DNA from: Thermoplasmatota archaeon
GTDB lineage: Archaea > Thermoplasmatota > E2 > DHVEG-1
NCBI GenBank assembly: GCA_030605515.1
Contig: JAUWIE010000013.1
Span: 1-15,528, forward strand
Direction of reading: 5' to 3'
Length of the DNA stretch: 15,528 bases
In this document: piece after piece, positions 12,791-15,528 of the stretch
Layout of the letters: each line of letters opens with the position of its first letter
How positions within the stretch are numbered: position 1 is the first letter of the stretch
Program-made: the position numbers and the translations under genes
The notes under the pieces: model-generated
What the model was told of the DNA's origin: nothing
The model's input: the letters and a program-made list of their open reading frames with translations, nothing else
The model's database searches: none

Positions 12791-15340
12791 TTATTGTATA
12801 TTTAGTATAAATGGCCCTAGTGCAAATGCGGATACTGTTTCTTTATCTGAACTATCTGAGCACTCGACCTCTATTTTTATATTTATTCTCCCAAGAGCAA
12901 ATATAAACGTTGATATTGATTCATCTTCACCTGTTTTTATTTTGCTAAAAGTTCCATTTTGGCATCTCTCAAATGGCATTAGTACTAATCCACCATCTAG
13001 CTCAATGGACCATTTTACATCACTTGCGTTAGCATCACCTTTATTTATAATAGATGCTGAAATACCAAATAGACCAGTAATATTCTTTATCTTAAGATCA
13101 GGTTTAGAATTCGAAATAATAGTAATCTGCAGAGAATCTGACCAATTACTTTCATACTCATCATCGCTTGCTTTCACTTTTATATAATATGTTCCAGCTG
13201 ATGTCCAAGTATGACTCATCGTAACATTTTGACCAGCAGGATAAAAATTTCCATTGTTATCATCCCATTCATCAACAGTATCATCTCCATCCCAATCCCA
13301 GCCATATTTTAAACGATCTCTATCAGAATCAGTTGCAGAGGATTGAAAAGTATACAACTCACCGGTTATTCCATTTGTTGGACCTGATGGTTTCTTTGGA
13401 TTATCTGGAGGTTTTTTACTATCATCATTGAAAAATGCAATTGCAGGATCACCAAAGTAATTCAACTGGTAATAACACCATCTCATAAACATTTCATTAA
13501 TCCTGTAGAGGTTATCCTCTTTTGAATCCTGATTTGCCTTACTCATAACTGTTATGTTCTCACCAAATACTGCATCCCAGAACTCTCTATCAAATCGTTG
13601 TGATGGACCATCTGTACTATTGTATACTCCTACACCATATCGAGCGTTCCATACACCTGCAATGGCTCCATAGGTTGTTTTCACAGTAAAAGTCTCAGCA
13701 ATACAATCGTCTTGGTCAAATCCACCAGCCATACAGCTCTGTGAGTATATAAAACAAGGTTTTTCATTTGTAAGATCATATACATTTGTGTTATATAGTC
13801 CCATACAGTGTTCATACCATCCATGTCCAAGGTGATTAATAAAATGTATATTATTATTAATACGATTAACTAGCTCTGATGTTGGCCATCCGGAACTCCA
13901 AGGATGATGAATATCAAAATCTGGCCAATCCCGATCATATAACTTAGAAATATTATATTCATCGTTTGGGACACCTACCGTTGTATATCCATGTTCGCTT
14001 GACCCATTTATCATTTCATCTTTATAGTTACTACCAAAATCAGCAATTCCACTAAAACCGAGATATTCTCCAACCCATAAAACCTCTTTGAAATATGGAT
14101 CATCACAAGGAATATTCATATAAGCAATTGTTTTATCAACAAAGTTTTCAACCTCAGAGATTTTACCAACACATGCTCTACCAACATAAACCTCCGCAAG
14201 CATATCGATATCTCCACCGTTTTTACCATCAGTAGGTTCACCCCATCGATCATCACAATCATAGTTAAATGTACCATCAAGGCAACCATAATAGAAATCA
14301 GAAGGCATATCACCTTCAGTAATATGACAACCATGACTAGTTACATAGAGTCCACGAGTAGGAACAATATAATGATCATAAACATATACATCATCACCTC
14401 CTAGAAGCACATATTCAATACTCCAATTCATATAGGCATCTATAATAAAATTCCGTATCATCTGTGGTTTATCAACACCAGTATAATTAGTATAAATATC
14501 CTCCACAGAATAAATTAAAGTATTAAGTCCATTCAACTCATGTGCCTGTTTTAAAGGTTCAAAACCAGCCTTAAAATCATCAATTGTAATAATAAGTAAA
14601 TCATAAGATTCCGAAGACAAAGCCCTTGATGGATTTACAGTATAGGTATCAGTAACATATGGATTATCAACCTTTTGCATAACCTCTTGTTCATCTATTT
14701 CAAGACCACGATATAACGGATTTATACTCCCATCCTCAATTGTCTCAACATCAATAGTAATCTCATTATAATAAAATAATTCACCAGTAGAAGGAATATA
14801 TTGAACAGGATGAATCATGAGAACAAGGATTTCATAACCCCGAAAACAATAAGTACCAACATTAGTAAATAATTTACCAGGGAATATATCCTTAGAACTG
14901 TAAATATTTTTATCTGGAACAACAATAGGCATAGAATCTCGCATATGAGAATAAGGCAAAGGTGTACTACAAGGCTCAACTAAAAATCCACTTCCAAGAC
15001 AAATACAATCACCTGATGAAGCTAGTATCTCTTTTACATGTGATCCTTGAGGAATCAAAATATGTGCTCTTTTTGCCGGGAGACTTGGCATATTCAGATC
15101 ACCAGAACTAGGAGCATCTTGCATAATCACACGGTCATAACAATTATTTTCAATTTCTATTGGTTTGATTATTGGTTTTTCAAATGAAAAATTAATTGAA
15201 CTTATAAAATTGTACGAATCGTTATTAGATTCTTCAGCAGAAAATATCAAAGTTGATGTGCAAGAAATTATTAATGAAATTACTAATCCATATATACATC
15301 CCTTTTTTATAACATTGTCGCTAAGAATTCTTCCGTTCAT
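12791..15340 (-). CDS. Secreted C25 (gingipain-like) cysteine peptidase with PKD and CARDB-like domains
   Basis: This is an 849-aa exported peptidase. Residues 12-34 form a signal peptide with probable cleavage after FSA (35). Residues about 60-200 look like a C25 propeptide. The caspase-like catalytic domain spans about 240-640. It contains INHLGHGWYEH with catalytic His506 and IYSQSCMAGGFD with Cys536, a His-Cys spacing of 30 residues, close to that in gingipains. FGDPAIAFF near 629-637 is the usual end of the domain. A Pro-rich linker leads to a PKD domain (about 650-742; GWDWDGDDTVDEW and the end TYYIKVKASDD), then a CARDB-like adhesion domain (about 746-849). No C-terminal anchor or sorting signal is evident, so it may be released or bind the surface through the last domains. 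It probably degrades external protein for nutrition. ATG 15340 fits a leaderless promoter. Confidence 0.92.
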   Translation of the reverse strand: MNGRILSDNVIKKGCIYGLVISLIISCTSTLIFSAEESNNDSYNFISSINFSFEKPIIKPIEIENNCYDRVIMQDAPSSGDLNMPSLPAKRAHILIPQGSHVKEILASSGDCICLGSGFLVEPCSTPLPYSHMRDSMPIVVPDKNIYSSKDIFPGKLFTNVGTYCFRGYEILVLMIHPVQYIPSTGELFYYNEITIDVETIEDGSINPLYRGLEIDEQEVMQKVDNPYVTDTYTVNPSRALSSESYDLLIITIDDFKAGFEPLKQAHELNGLNTLIYSVEDIYTNYTGVDKPQMIRNFIIDAYMNWSIEYVLLGGDDVYVYDHYIVPTRGLYVTSHGCHITEGDMPSDFYYGCLDGTFNYDCDDRWGEPTDGKNGGDIDMLAEVYVGRACVGKISEVENFVDKTIAYMNIPCDDPYFKEVLWVGEYLGFSGIADFGSNYKDEMINGSSEHGYTTVGVPNDEYNISKLYDRDWPDFDIHHPWSSGWPTSELVNRINNNIHFINHLGHGWYEHCMGLYNTNVYDLTNEKPCFIYSQSCMAGGFDQDDCIAETFTVKTTYGAIAGVWNARYGVGVYNSTDGPSQRFDREFWDAVFGENITVMSKANQDSKEDNLYRINEMFMRWCYYQLNYFGDPAIAFFNDDSKKPPDNPKKPSGPTNGITGELYTFQSSATDSDRDRLKYGWDWDGDDTVDEWDDNNGNFYPAGQNVTMSHTWTSAGTYYIKVKASDDEYESNWSDSLQITIISNSKPDLKIKNITGLFGISASIINKGDANASDVKWSIELDGGLVLMPFERCQNGTFSKIKTGEDESISTFIFALGRINIKIEVECSDSSDKETVSAFALGPFILNIQ

Positions 15341-15364
15341 TGCATATTTCCCCTTTTATTAGTA

Positions 15365-15370
15365 TTTATA
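15365..15370 (-). promoter_or_regulatory. TATA box of the C25 peptidase gene
   Basis: The minus strand reads TATAAA, centred 27 nt from ATG 15340, with AT-rich flanks. Transcription should start at the start codon. Confidence 0.55.
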
Positions 15371-15377
15371 TTTATTA

Positions 15378-15398
15378 TCACATAAATAACCTATGTGA
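15378..15398. promoter_or_regulatory. Inverted repeat upstream of the peptidase promoter
   Basis: TCACATA (15378-15384) and TATGTGA (15392-15398) are perfect reverse complements with a 7-nt spacer. On the minus strand the site ends 7 nt upstream of the TATA box, where an activator or repressor could bind. A smaller palindrome, ACAAA-T-TTTGT, lies at 15407-15417. Confidence 0.4.
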
Positions 15399-15467
15399 CA
15401 ATAATCACAAATTTTGTAATATTATGTATTTATTATTTTTTGTATTATATCACACATTCCGCACATC

Positions 15468-15475
15468 TTTAAATA
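15468..15475 (+). promoter_or_regulatory. TATA box for the truncated plus-strand gene
   Basis: TTTAAATA is centred near 15471 and predicts transcription near 15498, just before ATG 15502. Confidence 0.4.
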
Positions 15476-15478
15476 ATT

Positions 15479-15504
15479 CATCCCAGTTTTCTTTTTTTGG
15501 GATG
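15479..15504. promoter_or_regulatory. Inverted repeat overlapping a start codon
   Basis: CATCCCA (15479-15485) and TGGGATG (15498-15504) are perfect reverse complements with a 12-nt pyrimidine-rich spacer. The second arm includes ATG 15502 and the predicted transcription start. The position between TATA box and start suits an operator for a repressor. Confidence 0.45.
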
Positions 15505-15528
15505 GATGCATGCATGAAAGTAGGAATC
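15502..15528 (+). CDS. Start of a plus-strand gene cut off by the window end
   Basis: An open frame begins with ATG 15502 (MDACMKVGI) and runs past the last base. ATG 15514 (MKVGI) is an in-frame alternative. Support comes from the TATA-like element about 31 nt upstream. Nine codons are too few to name a product. Confidence 0.35.

Noticed and set aside
1..15528. CRISPR array, tandem repeats, rRNA or tRNA genes
   Set aside because: No regularly spaced repeats or conserved RNA stems were seen on reading both strands.

Overview
The window looks like a low-G+C archaeal chromosome. Several genes start within a few bases of the point expected for transcription from an AT-rich TATA-like box about 26-28 nt upstream, so their transcripts would be leaderless. 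Genes inside the one clear operon instead carry strong Shine-Dalgarno (SD) sequences. The gene content also fits archaea: a MobB with the long C-terminal region, an archaeal-type ThpR, a UbiA prenyltransferase, a tungsten-type aldehyde ferredoxin oxidoreductase (AOR) relative and a secreted C25 (gingipain-type) peptidase with a PKD domain. The mix suggests a Thermoplasmatota-like anaerobe, but that placement is an inference. No rRNA, tRNA or CRISPR array was seen.

Layout: bases 1-1215 are an insertion sequence with 17-bp imperfect terminal inverted repeats and an intact DDE transposase. Bases 1316-5922 hold a transport and housekeeping block: an EamA/DMT transporter, a convergent mobB, an Fsr-like MFS transporter, a second EamA transporter and a small protein-kinase-like phosphotransferase. 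At 5952-6386 (minus strand) lies a membrane-anchored lipocalin-like protein. It is divergent from the main feature of the window and appears to share a symmetric TTTAAA promoter element with it.

That main feature is a tight six-gene plus-strand operon at 6439-11097. In order it encodes a membrane-anchored outward-facing small domain with a CxxCH motif, a polytopic membrane protein resembling ECF S-components, a poly-[4Fe-4S] ferredoxin lacking one expected cysteine ligand, a 774-residue AOR-family catalytic subunit, a short ThiF-type E1 enzyme and a ThiS/MoaD-type sulfur carrier ending in GG. The simplest reading is a tungsten (or molybdenum) pterin oxidoreductase that passes electrons to its own ferredoxin. 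The ThiF/ThiS pair would supply sulfur for the pterin dithiolene, and two membrane proteins of unknown role are attached. A bidirectional T-tract terminator closes the operon.

Beyond it lie a minus-strand UbiA prenyltransferase, a divergent leaderless thpR, and a large minus-strand secreted C25 cysteine peptidase (signal peptide, propeptide, catalytic His506/Cys536, PKD and CARDB-like domains). Two inverted repeats lie in the last 190 bases. One sits directly upstream of the peptidase promoter. The other overlaps the start of a new plus-strand gene that runs off the window.
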